A program made the position numbers and the translations under genes. 6,623 bases of DNA, taken from NCBI GenBank assembly GCA_016303095.1, contig JAEDMH010000126.1, forward strand, positions 1 through 6,623, given 5' to 3'. Positions within the stretch are counted from its first letter, which is position 1; the number at the start of each line of letters is the position of its first letter. Under the pieces are notes generated by a model, which was not told the DNA's origin, ran no database searches, and saw only the letters and a program-made list of their open reading frames with translations. Positions 6,560 through 6,623 of this stretch are shown here, piece by piece. The DNA comes from Lentisphaeria bacterium (lineage in GTDB: Bacteria; Verrucomicrobiota; Lentisphaeria; Oligosphaerales; Oligosphaeraceae).

Positions 6560-6623
6560 AAGCTAGAAAATCACTAGAGTCAAACAAGTTATAACAAACC
6601 ACAGGCGGCTGGAAATCTAGAAA
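6560..6623. other. AT-richer intergenic tail after the VWA gene
   Basis: Composition drops sharply in G+C after the TGA at 6557-6559. CTAG occurs three times (6563, 6574, 6617), twice as CTAGAAA. A short palindrome GTTATAAC at 6588-6595 contains TATAAC, a possible -10 element on the plus strand, but no -35 hexamer matches. No stem followed by a T-run is visible, so operon termination is not shown within the window. No gene is seen in these 64 bases. Confidence 0.4.

Noticed and set aside
6563..6577. A terminator stem after the VWA gene formed by the two CTAG copies.
   Set aside because: The stem is only 4 bp, AT-containing, and has no T-run after it. CTAG is self-complementary, so pairing of two copies is trivial.

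Overview
The window looks like a stretch of chromosome from a GC-rich bacterium (roughly 60-65% G+C by eye). Two clues point weakly to the Planctomycetota-Verrucomicrobiota-Lentisphaerota group or a similar environmental lineage. One is the large membrane-anchored VWA / glutamine-amidotransferase-like protein at the right end, a type common there. The other is a degenerate CACGGA-type intergenic repeat at the left end. No RNA gene or taxonomic marker is present, so this placement is an inference. I see no insertion sequence, CRISPR array, phage gene or tRNA.

Layout. Positions 1-80 hold a degenerate CCGTG repeat tract with a perfect 6-bp-stem palindrome set into it. It directly follows the stop codon of a leftward gene. 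Positions 82-1773 (minus strand) encode a two-domain ABC transporter permease of the iron(III)/thiamine/phosphonate type. Positions 1774-1974 are a 201-bp divergent intergenic region with a GATAAT element near each gene start and an 18-bp dyad in the middle. Rightward from 1975 come three tightly packed genes, probably one operon: a calcineurin-like metallophosphoesterase (1975-2712), an unrecognised all-helical soluble protein of about 539 residues (2725-4344), and a 734-residue membrane-anchored VWA / GATase-like protein (4355-6559). A short AT-richer tail (6560-6623) begins the next intergenic region.

How the genes may work together. The permease is a one-gene transporter core. Neither its binding protein nor its ATPase is inside the window, so its substrate cannot be fixed. 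The rightward trio combines a cytoplasmic phosphoesterase, a cytoplasmic helical protein and a large protein whose VWA and beta-rich domains are predicted to lie outside the inner membrane. The last gene resembles components of MoxR/DUF58/BatA-type loci, but no MoxR ATPase or DUF58 gene is next to it here. The helical protein occupies the position of interest and is the best candidate for something undescribed. No function is assigned to it.

Three of the four genes start without a visible Shine-Dalgarno sequence. The exception is the helical protein, whose likely SD overlaps the stop codon of the gene before it.
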